From Macrococcoides bohemicum (lineage in GTDB: Bacteria; Bacillota; Bacilli; Staphylococcales; Staphylococcaceae), in assembly GCF_042658685.1 (NCBI RefSeq), contig NZ_JBHSQY010000012.1: 64,000 nucleotides of DNA; one strand, 5' to 3'. The notes under the pieces were generated by a model. It searched no databases and was not told the origin of the DNA. It saw only the letters and a program-made list of their open reading frames with translations. A program made the translations under genes and the position numbers. Of this stretch, positions 16,482 through 25,384 are shown in pieces. Position 1 is the first letter of the stretch. Each line of letters opens with the position of its first letter.

Positions 16482-17689
16482 TGAGAGACGATAAAGTGCA
16501 TAACAATACGGATGGTCGTGTTAAAGTAATTGATAAGACAGGAAATACAGTAGAAGATGTTAAAGTTGAAAAAACTGTGAATCATACTTCAGAGCATACT
16601 GTAGAACATTCAATAGAAGATGGTCCGATTCAAGTAAGTGAAGATGAGATTGTTGAAGATACATCACACTATAATGAAGCAGACTTAAATAAAACAAACC
16701 TATCTGAAGCAGAAAAAAAAGCAGTGGGTTCAAAACCTTATGCTGAGGGAAAAACAAAATTAATCGAAGTAAAAAATTTAAAGCAATATTTCAACGTTGG
16801 CAAGAAAAATGAAGTAAAAGCGATCGATGATATTACTTTTGATGTCTATCGCGGTGAAACGTTAGGTCTGGTAGGTGAGTCAGGTTGTGGTAAATCAACA
16901 ACAGGACGTACACTGATTAAATTATATGATGCGACTGGTGGAGAAGTTATCTTTGATGGGACTGATATTCAGTCGATTAAAAACAAAAAAGATTTATTAA
17001 AGTTTAATCGTCGCATGCAGATGATCTTCCAGGATCCTTATGCTTCACTTAACCCAAGACTTAAAGTTATGGATATTATTGCTGAAGGTATCGATATTCA
17101 TAAACTTGCAAAGAATAAACAGGATCGTGCAAACCGTGTTTACGAGTTACTTGAGACTGTAGGTTTATCTAAAGAACATGCTAACCGTTATCCACATGAA
17201 TTCTCAGGAGGACAACGTCAGCGTATCGGTATCGCACGTGCATTAGCAGTAGAACCAGAGTTTATTATTGCAGATGAACCAATCTCAGCGCTTGACGTAT
17301 CTATTCAGGCGCAGGTTGTAAACTTAATGCAGAAATTACAGAACGAACGTGGCATTACTTTCTTATTTATCGCCCATGATTTATCAATGGTTAAATACAT
17401 TTCAGATCGTATCGGTGTAATGTATTTCGGTAAATTAGTTGAAGTAGGACCAGCGGATGCTATCTATAACAATCCACTTCATGAATATACGAAGTCATTG
17501 TTATCTGCAATTCCATTACCAGATCCTGAATCAGAGCGCACACGCGTACGTAAAACATATAATCCGGATGTTCATGCGTATACTGCTGACGATGTATTAG
17601 AGTTACGTGAAGTTGCTCCAGATCATTACGTATATTGCTCACCGAAAGAATACGAAGCATTAAAGAAATCTTATAATCATAATTATTAA
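16481..17689 (+). CDS. oppF: Oligopeptide ABC transporter ATPase OppF with long N-terminal extension
   Basis: Second ATPase of the importer. The ABC domain begins near residue 93 (KLIEVKNLKQYF) and has Walker A GESGCGKST, signature FSGGQRQRIG, Walker B FIIADEPISALD and the C-terminal Opp/Dpp extension. The first 90 or so residues are an extra hydrophilic, Glu/Asp/His/Val-rich segment not found in usual OppF proteins of about 310 aa. No closer start is required by the context, because the ATG overlaps the oppD stop by one base. The extension could be a disordered regulatory arm. The operon ends with a terminator 6 bp downstream. Confidence 0.9.
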   Translation: MRDDKVHNNTDGRVKVIDKTGNTVEDVKVEKTVNHTSEHTVEHSIEDGPIQVSEDEIVEDTSHYNEADLNKTNLSEAEKKAVGSKPYAEGKTKLIEVKNLKQYFNVGKKNEVKAIDDITFDVYRGETLGLVGESGCGKSTTGRTLIKLYDATGGEVIFDGTDIQSIKNKKDLLKFNRRMQMIFQDPYASLNPRLKVMDIIAEGIDIHKLAKNKQDRANRVYELLETVGLSKEHANRYPHEFSGGQRQRIGIARALAVEPEFIIADEPISALDVSIQAQVVNLMQKLQNERGITFLFIAHDLSMVKYISDRIGVMYFGKLVEVGPADAIYNNPLHEYTKSLLSAIPLPDPESERTRVRKTYNPDVHAYTADDVLELREVAPDHYVYCSPKEYEALKKSYNHNY

Positions 17690-17694
17690 TCAAT

Positions 17695-17736
17695 AAAGGA
17701 CAATGAGAAGCATTAATCTCAATGTCCTTTATTTTT
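17695..17736 (+). terminator. Terminator of oppBCDF
   Basis: Imperfect 14-bp stem, aaaggacaatgaga with tctcaatgtccttt (one mismatch), followed by a T-rich tail. Confidence 0.75.
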
Positions 17737-17936
17737 ATGCACAATACTTAATAATTTTATAAAAAGAAATAAAAAGGAAAAAATACACTTTATAAATGAT
17801 AACAAAACATAAGAAAAATAACTTACCATTATTAAGGCATTCAGAAAGAAATTTAAAGTTATACTTAATAAAAGAATGTGAATAAATATAAAATAATAAA
17901 ATATTCAAAAAAATTAAAAAATGTATAAAAAAAGTA

Positions 17937-17965
17937 TTGCTATACCTTGGAATATAAAATATAAT
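17937..17965 (+). promoter_or_regulatory. Promoter of oppA2
   Basis: TTGCTA, 17-bp spacer, TATAAT. It shares the -35, -10 and upstream element with the oppA promoter at 11533. Confidence 0.7.
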
Positions 17966-17972
17966 TAATACA

Positions 17973-17987
17973 AATCTTCTGAATATT
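17973..17987 (+). promoter_or_regulatory. CodY-like box at oppA2 start
   Basis: aatcttctgaatatt matches the CodY consensus at 13 of 15 positions, 7 bp after the -10 and at almost the same place as in oppA. The shared deviation at position 4 shows common ancestry of the two promoters. Confidence 0.65.
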
Positions 17988-18029
17988 CCAAACAGCAGAT
18001 TGAATAATTTATATGTAGGGGGAAGTTGA

Positions 18030-19697
18030 ATGAAAAAGAATTTTCAATGGTTTTTAGTTCTATTATTAGCTTTAACTGGTTTTGTCTCAGCTTGTTCAGG
18101 TGGCGGAGATAAGAAATCTAGTAGTGGCGGTGAAGATGGTGGTAAAAGTGATCAAGTATTAAATTTTGCGTCATCATCAGATATTCCATCTATGGATTCT
18201 TCATTAGCAACTGACCAAGTATCATTCGATACTTTCAACCAGGTAATGGAAGGTCTTTATACTTTAGATAAAGACGATAAGGCTGTTCCGGGTGTCGCTG
18301 AAGGTGACCCTGAAAAGTCTAAAGACGGTAAAACATGGACAATCAAATTACGTGAAGATGCAAAATGGTCTAATGGTGACCCTGTAACAGCGAAAGACTT
18401 TGAATATGCATGGAAACGTACAATGGATCCTAAAACAGGTGCTGAATATGCATATATTATGGCGGATTTAAAAAATGCTAACAAAATCATGGAAGGTAAA
18501 GCGAAACCTGATGAGTTAGGTGTTAAAGCAATTGACGATAACACATTAGAAATTCAATTAGAAACTAACGTTCCTTACTTCCAGGAATTATTAGCATTTG
18601 GTTCATTCTTACCACAAAACGAGAAATTCGTTAAAGAAAAAGGCGACAAGTATGGTACAACTAAAGATGATACTTTATACAATGGTCCTTTCGTATTAAA
18701 CGAGTGGAACACTGAGAAAAACTACCAGTTAACGCCAAACAAAGAATACTGGGATAAAGATAAAGTAAAGTTAAAAGAAGTTAACTACCAAATCGTTAAA
18801 GAAACACAAACTGCTTTAAACTTATACACTACTGGTAAAATCGATGCTGTAGGTTTAACTGCTGAAAACGTAGATAAGTACAAAAACGATGCGAAATACA
18901 AAGATCAATTCTCTACTGAATTAGATGCTTCTACTTACTTTGTACGTATCAACCAATCTAAAAACAAAGATTTACAAAACAAAAACTTACGTTTAGCTTT
19001 AGCGAAAGCAATTGATAAAGATAAATACGTAAAAACTTTATTAAACAATGGATCAGTCGCAGTTGATACTTTAATGCCTAAAGAATTCGTTAAAGGTCCA
19101 GACGGTAAAGATTATATCGATGGTGTAAAATCTCCGTTAAACTATGATAAAGATGAAGCGAATAATTACTATGAAAAAGCGAAAAAAGAATTAGGTAAAG
19201 ACAAGTTTAATTTTGAATTCTTAACATATGATGCAGATACATCTAAAAAAGATGCTGAATATATAAAAGAACAATTAGAAACTAATTTACCAGGTGTTAC
19301 TTTAAAAATTAAGCAACAACCATTCAAACAAAAATTATCTTTAGAATCTAAAGGTAACTATGAATTATCATTTGCTGGTTGGGGTCCAGACTATCCAGAC
19401 CCAATGACATTTATCGATATGTTCGTAACTGACGGTCCACATAACCAAATGGATTGGTCAAACAAAGAATTTGATAAATTAGTTAAAGATGCTAAAGGTC
19501 CATTATTAGCAGATCCAGAAAAACGCTGGACTTCTTTACAAGAAGCAGAAACATTATTCTTAGAAGATGCAGCTATCATTCCGATGTATCAACGTGGAAC
19601 TGCACGTTTACGTCAACCATACATTAAAAACTATGTAACTCACAAATTTGCTGGAGATACGACTTTAAAAGAAGTTACAATCGAAGGTAAAAAATAG
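18030..19697 (+). CDS. oppA: Oligopeptide-binding lipoprotein OppA (copy 2)
   Basis: A second extracellular oligopeptide-binding lipoprotein, 555 aa. The signal peptide ends in lipobox VSAC (Cys22), followed by a Gly/Ser/Asp linker and the SBP-5 core (LNFASSSDIPSMDSSLATD). It is a clear paralogue of the copy at 11616, with long shared blocks such as LYNGPFVL and WGPDYPDPMTF. The two flank oppBCDF, so one transporter probably serves two receptors with different peptide preferences. It has its own promoter and terminator and is preceded by GGGGGAAG. S. aureus opp3 has only one adjacent oppA, by memory, so this looks like a local duplication. Confidence 0.93.
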   Translation: MKKNFQWFLVLLLALTGFVSACSGGGDKKSSSGGEDGGKSDQVLNFASSSDIPSMDSSLATDQVSFDTFNQVMEGLYTLDKDDKAVPGVAEGDPEKSKDGKTWTIKLREDAKWSNGDPVTAKDFEYAWKRTMDPKTGAEYAYIMADLKNANKIMEGKAKPDELGVKAIDDNTLEIQLETNVPYFQELLAFGSFLPQNEKFVKEKGDKYGTTKDDTLYNGPFVLNEWNTEKNYQLTPNKEYWDKDKVKLKEVNYQIVKETQTALNLYTTGKIDAVGLTAENVDKYKNDAKYKDQFSTELDASTYFVRINQSKNKDLQNKNLRLALAKAIDKDKYVKTLLNNGSVAVDTLMPKEFVKGPDGKDYIDGVKSPLNYDKDEANNYYEKAKKELGKDKFNFEFLTYDADTSKKDAEYIKEQLETNLPGVTLKIKQQPFKQKLSLESKGNYELSFAGWGPDYPDPMTFIDMFVTDGPHNQMDWSNKEFDKLVKDAKGPLLADPEKRWTSLQEAETLFLEDAAIIPMYQRGTARLRQPYIKNYVTHKFAGDTTLKEVTIEGKK

Positions 19698-19708
19698 TTA
19701 CAACATTA

Positions 19709-19749
19709 AGAGCACTTCACTAAATTTCAGTGAAGTGCTCTATTTTTTA
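19709..19749. terminator. Bidirectional terminator oppA2/trpS
   Basis: Perfect 13-bp stem, agagcacttcact with agtgaagtgctct, followed by T-rich sequence and lying between convergent genes. Confidence 0.88.
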
Positions 19750-20739
19750 TTTTCTTTTTCTGCCTAGCCCCATTGCGTTCTCCATCTTTTTAAGCATTTT
19801 ATTTGCTTTAAATGCGGCTTTTTCAGCACCACGGTCGAGTATTTCATCAAGTTCTGGTGAATTCATGTAGTATTCGTATGTTTCCTGGAAAGGTGTAATA
19901 AATGCTACTACAACATCTGCTAAATCTGATTTAAAGTCGCCATAACCTTTTCCTTCATATATAACTTCAAGTTCTTCAATCGTTTTACCTGAGAAGATTG
20001 AATAAATACCTAACAAATTAGAAATGCCTGGTTTATTTTCTTTATCATATTTTACGATCCCTTCAGAATCAGTAACTGCACTTTTGATTTTTTTCGCTAC
20101 AGTATTCGGTGGGTCAAGGAGAGAGATATATCCTTTCGTATTGCTATCAGATTTACTCATTTTTTTCGTAGGATCCTGTAAACTCATCACGCGTCCACCG
20201 ACTTTAGGCATTCTAATTTCTGGAATCGTAAATATATCATTATATTTATTGTTAAATCGTTCAGCGAGGTCACGCGTTAACTCAAGATGTTGTTTCTGAT
20301 CATCACCGACTGGAACGATATGTGTGCCATATAATAATATATCTGCAGCCATAAGTGGTGGATAAGTTAATAATCCTGCAGGAATACCTTCTTTACGATC
20401 CTTTGCCTTATCTTTAAATTGCGTCATACGTTCTAGTTCACCAATCGTTGAAATCGTTGTTAGCATCCATCCTGCCTGAGCATGAGCTGGGACTTCTGAT
20501 TGGATGAAGAGCGTTACTTTCTCCGGATCTAATCCACTAGCAAGATAAAGTGCTGCCAGTGAGCGAATATTCTTTCTTAATGCTGCTTTGTCCTGAGGAA
20601 CGGTAATCGCGTGTTGATCAACAATACAAAAGTAACAGTCGTAGTCATTTTGAATTTCAACAAATTGTTGCAATGCACCGATATAGTTTCCGATTGTAGG
20701 AACACCACTCGGTTGAATACCTGAAAATAATGTTTGCAT
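19747..20739 (-). CDS. trpS: Tryptophan-tRNA ligase
   Basis: Class Ic aminoacyl-tRNA synthetase that charges tRNA-Trp. The 330-aa protein has the HIGH-equivalent TIGNYIGAL in SGIQPSGVPTIGNYIGAL (residues 6-23), a KMSKS loop (KKMSKSDSN, about residue 195), and the catalytic-fold segment DQHAITV. The length is typical. AAAGGAG precedes the ATG. It stands alone. No T-box leader is visible upstream: the region has no antiterminator-like element or long leader hairpins. Confidence 0.96.
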   Translation of the reverse strand: MQTLFSGIQPSGVPTIGNYIGALQQFVEIQNDYDCYFCIVDQHAITVPQDKAALRKNIRSLAALYLASGLDPEKVTLFIQSEVPAHAQAGWMLTTISTIGELERMTQFKDKAKDRKEGIPAGLLTYPPLMAADILLYGTHIVPVGDDQKQHLELTRDLAERFNNKYNDIFTIPEIRMPKVGGRVMSLQDPTKKMSKSDSNTKGYISLLDPPNTVAKKIKSAVTDSEGIVKYDKENKPGISNLLGIYSIFSGKTIEELEVIYEGKGYGDFKSDLADVVVAFITPFQETYEYYMNSPELDEILDRGAEKAAFKANKMLKKMENAMGLGRKRK

Positions 20740-21204
20740 ATATAAAACTCCTTTTATAATAGTAAGTATATTGTACTATATAAAAGGATATAATAAATAA
20801 ACAGATTTAATAAAAATTAGGATTAATATAATATGTGACAAAAATGAAAACTTATGAAAACATATTGTAATAAGGATTTATAAGGTGTATAGTGTAAGAG
20901 TAAATAATAAAATTTATGAGATTATCTTCAGTAATTTATGATTGAATGTTCAGATAATTATTTTCATTTTATTAGAGTATTCTCATTAAATTTTAATGTT
21001 CAGATAATATAATAATAATATCAGGTTAGAGCACATATCAATAACATTTTGATTGCTTAATTTAATTGTATAATTATTTTTTAAGTTATATCGTTTGACA
21101 ATGTTTAAGTTAACGCGTAAAGGGTAAATATAATTAAGCGTTCAAGATTAATTATGAAAATAATAATCTAACCGATAAATAACACAATTAGGAGAGTGAG
21201 ATGT
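20740..21204. promoter_or_regulatory. Long trpS-spxA divergent region
   Basis: These 465 bp have no gene. The 14-bp sequence aatgttcagataat occurs twice, at 20945-20958 and 20995-21008, exactly 50 bp apart. Nearer spxA there is a perfect TTGACA (21095-21100) with a poor -10 about 17 bp on. TATAAT hexamers at 21069 and 21129 lack a good -35. Several spxA promoters are plausible, as in other Firmicutes. I cannot assign the trpS promoter. Confidence 0.5.
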
Positions 21205-21600
21205 ATGGTAACATTATTTACTTCACCAAGTTGCACATCTTGCCGTAAAGCGAAAGCATGGTTACAAGAACATGACATTCCGTATACGGAGCGTAATATA
21301 TTTTCAGAAAACTTATCAATCGATGAAATAAAAGCAATCTTAAGAATGACAGAAGATGGTACAGATGAAATCATCTCTACACGTTCAAAAACATTCCAAA
21401 AATTAAATGTCGATATCGACGCATTACCTTTACAGGAATTATATGAAATTATTCAAAAGAACCCTGGTTTATTACGTCGTCCAATCATCTTAGATGAAAA
21501 GCGTTTACAAGTTGGATACAATGAAGACGAAATCAGACGTTTCTTACCACGTAAAGTGCGTACGTTCCAATTACTGGAAGCGCAACGTATGGTAGATTAA
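21205..21600 (+). CDS. spxA: Redox-sensing global regulator Spx
   Basis: Spx binds the RNA polymerase alpha subunit and activates disulfide-stress genes; ClpXP with the adaptor SpxH degrades it in unstressed cells. The 131-aa protein has the Cys10-T-S-Cys13 redox switch, the Gly region TEDGTDEII used for alpha contact, and the RRPII motif of the ArsC/Spx fold. The start is ATG 21205 with AGGAG upstream; the in-frame GTG at 21196 lies in the ribosome-site region. It is followed by a terminator and mecA. Its adaptor gene spxH is 4 kb away. Confidence 0.96.
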   Translation: MVTLFTSPSCTSCRKAKAWLQEHDIPYTERNIFSENLSIDEIKAILRMTEDGTDEIISTRSKTFQKLNVDIDALPLQELYEIIQKNPGLLRRPIILDEKRLQVGYNEDEIRRFLPRKVRTFQLLEAQRMVD

Positions 21601-21613
21601 TTTAAAATAACAG

Positions 21614-21656
21614 GCTGTCATAATTTGTTCACATGAATGAATTTGACAGCTTTTTT
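21614..21656 (+). terminator. Terminator of spxA
   Basis: Stem gctgtca/tgacagc with additional inner pairing, followed by six T. Confidence 0.75.
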
Positions 21657-21680
21657 ATGTATCACTTTAAGGTTAATTCA

Positions 21681-21709
21681 TTGTGAGGATATACCCTTTA
21701 ATGTACAAT
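21681..21709 (+). promoter_or_regulatory. Promoter of mecA
   Basis: TTGTGA, 17-bp spacer, TACAAT, 34 bp before the start codon. Confidence 0.55.
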
Positions 21710-21743
21710 AGACTTACAATTCTTTTGATAGGGGGAATAGACC

Positions 21744-22412
21744 ATGAGAATTGAACGCGTAAATGACACTACATTAAAATTTTATTTAACATATGCAGAT
21801 ATAGAGGCTCGAGGATTTAAACGTGATGATTTATGGACGAACCGTAAAGCTGGTGAAGAATTCTTTTGGTCTATGATGGAAGAAATCAACGAAGAGGAAG
21901 AATTTTTTGTTGAAGGGCCATTATGGATACAAGTTCATGCATTTGATAAAGGTATTGAATTTGTTGTTACAAAAACTAAACAAGATGATGTTTTACATTT
22001 ACCGGATGATGAATCACCTGAAAATCTTGAATATCAGGTGAACGATTTCTTAAGTAAATCAGTTCAGGATGAAAAAGAGTTACGTGATTTATTAATGAAA
22101 GCATCTGAAATAAATGATCTCGATAATGAATTTATTGCACACTTTGATAATCTTGAGCATGTTATCCAATTCAGTTATGATGATCATCTTGATATCGACA
22201 TTGAAGACTTACTTTATATGCATGAAGGAAGATATTATTATTATGTACAGTTTGACGAACGTTTATCAGATGATGAAGTACATACATATGTTGCGCATAT
22301 ATTAGAGTATGCTGATGAATCCCGTATTTCTAAAGAACAACTTGAAGAGTATGGAAAAGTCGTGATGAGTCATAATGTGAAACATCAAGTACAAAAATAT
22401 TTTAAATTGTAG
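21744..22412 (+). CDS. mecA: Adaptor protein MecA
   Basis: This is the ClpC adaptor that delivers substrates such as ComK to ClpCP; it is unrelated to the methicillin-resistance gene of the same name. The 222-aa protein has the N-terminal substrate-binding domain (MRIERVNDTTLKFYLTY... with WSMMEEINEEEEF), an acidic linker (QDDVLHLPDDESPEN) and the C-terminal ClpC-binding domain (about 130-222). It is slightly shorter than the B. subtilis protein. GGGGGAAT precedes the ATG. It lies between spxA and coiA, as in other Bacillales. The terminator behind it contains the coiA ribosome site. Confidence 0.93.
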   Translation: MRIERVNDTTLKFYLTYADIEARGFKRDDLWTNRKAGEEFFWSMMEEINEEEEFFVEGPLWIQVHAFDKGIEFVVTKTKQDDVLHLPDDESPENLEYQVNDFLSKSVQDEKELRDLLMKASEINDLDNEFIAHFDNLEHVIQFSYDDHLDIDIEDLLYMHEGRYYYYVQFDERLSDDEVHTYVAHILEYADESRISKEQLEEYGKVVMSHNVKHQVQKYFKL

Positions 22413-22450
22413 TGATTTACAATATTTACACATTTGTAAAAAATACTTTT

Positions 22451-22488
22451 AGCACTTTCTACTATATATAAGTAGGAGGTGCTTTTTT
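22451..22488 (+). terminator. mecA terminator hairpin that contains the coiA ribosome site
   Basis: Arms agcactttctact (22451-22463) and agtaggaggtgct (22471-22483) pair over 13 positions with two G-U pairs, followed by six T that abut the coiA ATG at 22489. The right arm contains AGGAGGT, the coiA Shine-Dalgarno sequence. Confidence 0.8.
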
Positions 22489-23481
22489 ATGCTTGTTGCT
22501 TTAAATGTTGCCGGAGAATTAATTGAGGCCAATCGTGCATTGCCGGGCCGATACACTTGTCCAATTTGCAATAAACCTGTTGTATTAAAAAAAGGAAAAG
22601 TTAAGTTACCGCATTTTGCACATCAAACTTTAAAAGATTGTTTTATGTATACATACAAAAAAGAAACAATCGCCCATATTGAAGGTAAATATGCTTTATA
22701 TGATTTATTTGATCCTTCAACATGTTTTATGGAATATTATTTATCATCCATTGAGCAGATACCTGACTGTTATCATACTTCTTCTATAGCATTTGAACTA
22801 CAGATGTCGGTAATCCCGATTTCTCACATTGCTACGAGAACTTCTGGCTACAAATCAATTGGTGTGGATGTAATATGGATTACTAAATTTGAAGATATTA
22901 ATATCAATGATACGAAAATGAAACTTACATACTTTCAAAAATCATTAATTCATTTAGCAAGTAATGTATTGTTTGCTTATCATACGCAGTTAAAATCATT
23001 TTTTGCCTTACAGATTACCCGTGTACTGAATCATAATGAATTTGAAATTAAAATTAGTAAGATTATGAATGGAGAAGTGATACTTTCAATAATTTCTGAT
23101 AATCAGTTAAAAATAACATATCGTATATTAAGCAAGATAGAAACGAAAAAGCATATTCAAAATTGCTTAGCAAAAAAGTCAGTGCTGCAGCCCACATTAA
23201 GTGGACTTTATCAACTCAGGTTAGACCATAGAAATATACCAGAATACTTACGTATAGTAATACCTGAACAAATATATATAGATAAACATCCTGTAGAATG
23301 GCAGGTTGAATTGATGGTGATGATTCACAATCAACAATTTGATTTTCAAAAATGGATGCATTGCTTAAAATTATCTGAACAAAGTAACTTAATGATATCG
23401 CATCCAGAACTAGCTTTACACATCTTAAAAGTTTATCAGCATATATCAAATCAAATGCGTGCATTAATAACAGAAAAGTGA
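22489..23481 (+). CDS. coiA: Competence protein CoiA-like
   Basis: CoiA is a nuclease-like protein needed for processing incoming DNA during transformation in streptococci and bacilli. The 330-aa protein has an N-terminal zinc-finger-like CPIC...C region (YTCPICNKPVVLKKGKVKLPHFAH) and a nuclease-like core with HIEGKYALYDLF and FELQMSVIPISHIATR, in which E-x-Q fits the PD-(D/E)xK pattern. The remainder is variable. The start is the ATG at 22489; its Shine-Dalgarno sits inside the mecA terminator hairpin, so expression probably depends on read-through or an undetected promoter. pepF follows 36 bp later. Confidence 0.85.
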   Translation: MLVALNVAGELIEANRALPGRYTCPICNKPVVLKKGKVKLPHFAHQTLKDCFMYTYKKETIAHIEGKYALYDLFDPSTCFMEYYLSSIEQIPDCYHTSSIAFELQMSVIPISHIATRTSGYKSIGVDVIWITKFEDININDTKMKLTYFQKSLIHLASNVLFAYHTQLKSFFALQITRVLNHNEFEIKISKIMNGEVILSIISDNQLKITYRILSKIETKKHIQNCLAKKSVLQPTLSGLYQLRLDHRNIPEYLRIVIPEQIYIDKHPVEWQVELMVMIHNQQFDFQKWMHCLKLSEQSNLMISHPELALHILKVYQHISNQMRALITEK

Positions 23482-23517
23482 GAAAATTATATGTATTAAA
23501 GAAATGGAGGATTTAAA

Positions 23518-25326
23518 ATGACAGAATTAATAACAAGAAGCGAGCAACATGAGCAAAACACATGGGATTTAACGACAATATTTAAATCCGATGACGCGTG
23601 GGAAAGTGCTTTTACTGAGCTTTCAGAGTATCTGGGCAAAGAAAAAGCATTTCAAGGTAAACTAGGTACTTCAAGTGAAACTTTGTTAAATGCATTACTA
23701 TTAGATGCTGAAATTGATGAATTATTAGGTAAAGTCTATGTATATGCACATCTTAAACATGATGAAGATACTACGAATGCCAAGTATACTGCTTTTGAGC
23801 AACGTGCTGCAACACTTGCAAGTCAATTCTCATCTGCCTGGAGTTTTATGTTACCGGAGCTGATGACAATTGATGAATCACAGTTAAATACATTTATTGC
23901 AGAGAATAAAGGATTAGAGCGTTTCAAATTTGATCTTGAAAAAATTAATAAACGACGTGAACACGTTCTTAGTGAGAAAGAAGAATTGATATTAGCTGAA
24001 GCTCAGGAAGCACTTTCTGCTTCAAGCAATACTTTTAGTATGTTTAATAATGCCGATTTAACTTTTGATAACATAAAAGATAAAGATGGTAATTCATTAC
24101 CGTTATCTCATGGTAACTATATTACATATTTAGAGTCTGATGATCGTGTATTACGTGAAAACGCATATAAAGCGGTTTACTCTAAATACGGTGAATTTAA
24201 TAATACATTGTCACAAACATTAGCAGGAAAAGTAAAGGCAAGCGTATTTTCAAGTAAAGTAAGAAATTATGAAAGTGCTCGTCATCAAGCATTATCAAAC
24301 AATGATATACCGGAGTCTGTATATGATACGCTAGTTAAGACGGTTAATGATCATCTGCCATTATTACATCGCTACACAGCATTACGTAAAGAATTATTAG
24401 GCCTAGATGAGATGTATATGTATGATATGTATACACCTTTAATAGAAGATGTTGAATTCAAAGTTACTTACGAAGAAGCGAAAGATTGGATGCTGGCATC
24501 ACTTGAGCCGATGGGTAGTGAATATATAGAAGTAATTAAAGAAGGATTAACGAATCGCTGGGTAGATGTATACGAAAATAAAGGAAAACGTAGTGGTGCT
24601 TATTCATCTGGAACATTTGGTACAAATCCGTTTATCTTAATGAACTGGACAGATAATGTAAACAATACATTTACCTTAACACATGAGTTTGGCCATAGTG
24701 CACATAGCTATTTTTCAAGAAAAAATCAGCCGTCTAATATGTCAGGCTATTCAATATTTGTTGCTGAAGTAGCATCAACATGTAATGAAGCTTTACTGGC
24801 AGATTATATGTACAAAAATTTAGATGATGAAAAGAAAAAACTATATCTACTCAATTACCAGTTAGATGGATTCAGAGGTACTGTATTCAGACAGACGATG
24901 TTTGCTGAATTTGAACATATCATCCATACGATCGTTGAAAATAATGAACCATTAACTGCTGAACGATTAAATAAAGAGTATGCAGCATTGAATAAAAAAT
25001 ATTATGGAGATGCTGTAATAACTGATGATAATATTCAATATGAGTGGAGTCGTATCCCACATTTTTATTACAACTATTATGTTTATCAATATGCAACAGG
25101 ATATAGTGCAGCATTTGCGTTAAGCAAGCAAATTCTTGAAGAAGGCGCACCTGCTGTGGAACGTTATATCAATTATTTCTTAAAAGCTGGTAGTTCTGAT
25201 TATCCTATCGAAGTACTTAAGAAAGCAGGTGTCGATATGACATCAAGCGCTGCAATAGAAAATGCATGTAAAGTGTTCGAAGAAAGATTAGATGAATTTG
25301 AAAGATTAATAAAAGTATCAAAATAA
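23518..25326 (+). CDS. pepF: Oligoendopeptidase F
   Basis: Cytoplasmic M3B zinc metallopeptidase that cleaves medium-length peptides, for example those brought in by Opp. The 602-aa protein has the HExxH zinc motif in LTHEFGHSAHSYF (about residue 388) and the third ligand Glu in VAEVASTCNEALL 25-30 residues later. The N-terminal helical part contains NTWDLTTIF, standard for PepF. AATGGAGG precedes the ATG. It follows coiA closely, and RsaE follows it, as in staphylococci. Confidence 0.95.
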   Translation: MTELITRSEQHEQNTWDLTTIFKSDDAWESAFTELSEYLGKEKAFQGKLGTSSETLLNALLLDAEIDELLGKVYVYAHLKHDEDTTNAKYTAFEQRAATLASQFSSAWSFMLPELMTIDESQLNTFIAENKGLERFKFDLEKINKRREHVLSEKEELILAEAQEALSASSNTFSMFNNADLTFDNIKDKDGNSLPLSHGNYITYLESDDRVLRENAYKAVYSKYGEFNNTLSQTLAGKVKASVFSSKVRNYESARHQALSNNDIPESVYDTLVKTVNDHLPLLHRYTALRKELLGLDEMYMYDMYTPLIEDVEFKVTYEEAKDWMLASLEPMGSEYIEVIKEGLTNRWVDVYENKGKRSGAYSSGTFGTNPFILMNWTDNVNNTFTLTHEFGHSAHSYFSRKNQPSNMSGYSIFVAEVASTCNEALLADYMYKNLDDEKKKLYLLNYQLDGFRGTVFRQTMFAEFEHIIHTIVENNEPLTAERLNKEYAALNKKYYGDAVITDDNIQYEWSRIPHFYYNYYVYQYATGYSAAFALSKQILEEGAPAVERYINYFLKAGSSDYPIEVLKKAGVDMTSSAAIENACKVFEERLDEFERLIKVSK

Positions 25327-25361
25327 TAAATAAGCAGTGAATACGTTTACAATATGTCAAC

Positions 25362-25370
25362 TTTGTGAAC
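25362..25370 (+). promoter_or_regulatory. Possible ResD/SrrA site upstream of RsaE
   Basis: tttgtgaac resembles the ResD consensus TTTGTGAAT of Bacillus and also a Rex half-site (TTGTGAA). It lies about 15 bp upstream of the RsaE -35. RsaE/RoxS is known to be controlled by SrrAB/ResDE and Rex. The match is to one half-site only. Confidence 0.45.
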
Positions 25371-25384
25371 AGTGTCCATTTTAT

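Larger units (their letters stand above)
17690..18029 (+). promoter_or_regulatory. oppF-oppA2 intergenic region
   Basis: No gene in these 340 bp. The region contains the oppF terminator, a long AT-rich stretch, the third copy of the atgtataaaa...agtattg element (17921-17939), the oppA2 promoter and a CodY-like box, all listed separately. Confidence 0.6.

Noticed and set aside
20740..21190. Possible T-box leader for trpS
   Set aside because: No antiterminator-like conserved sequence, specifier stem or leader terminator is visible on the minus strand, and the promoter-to-start distance seems short.
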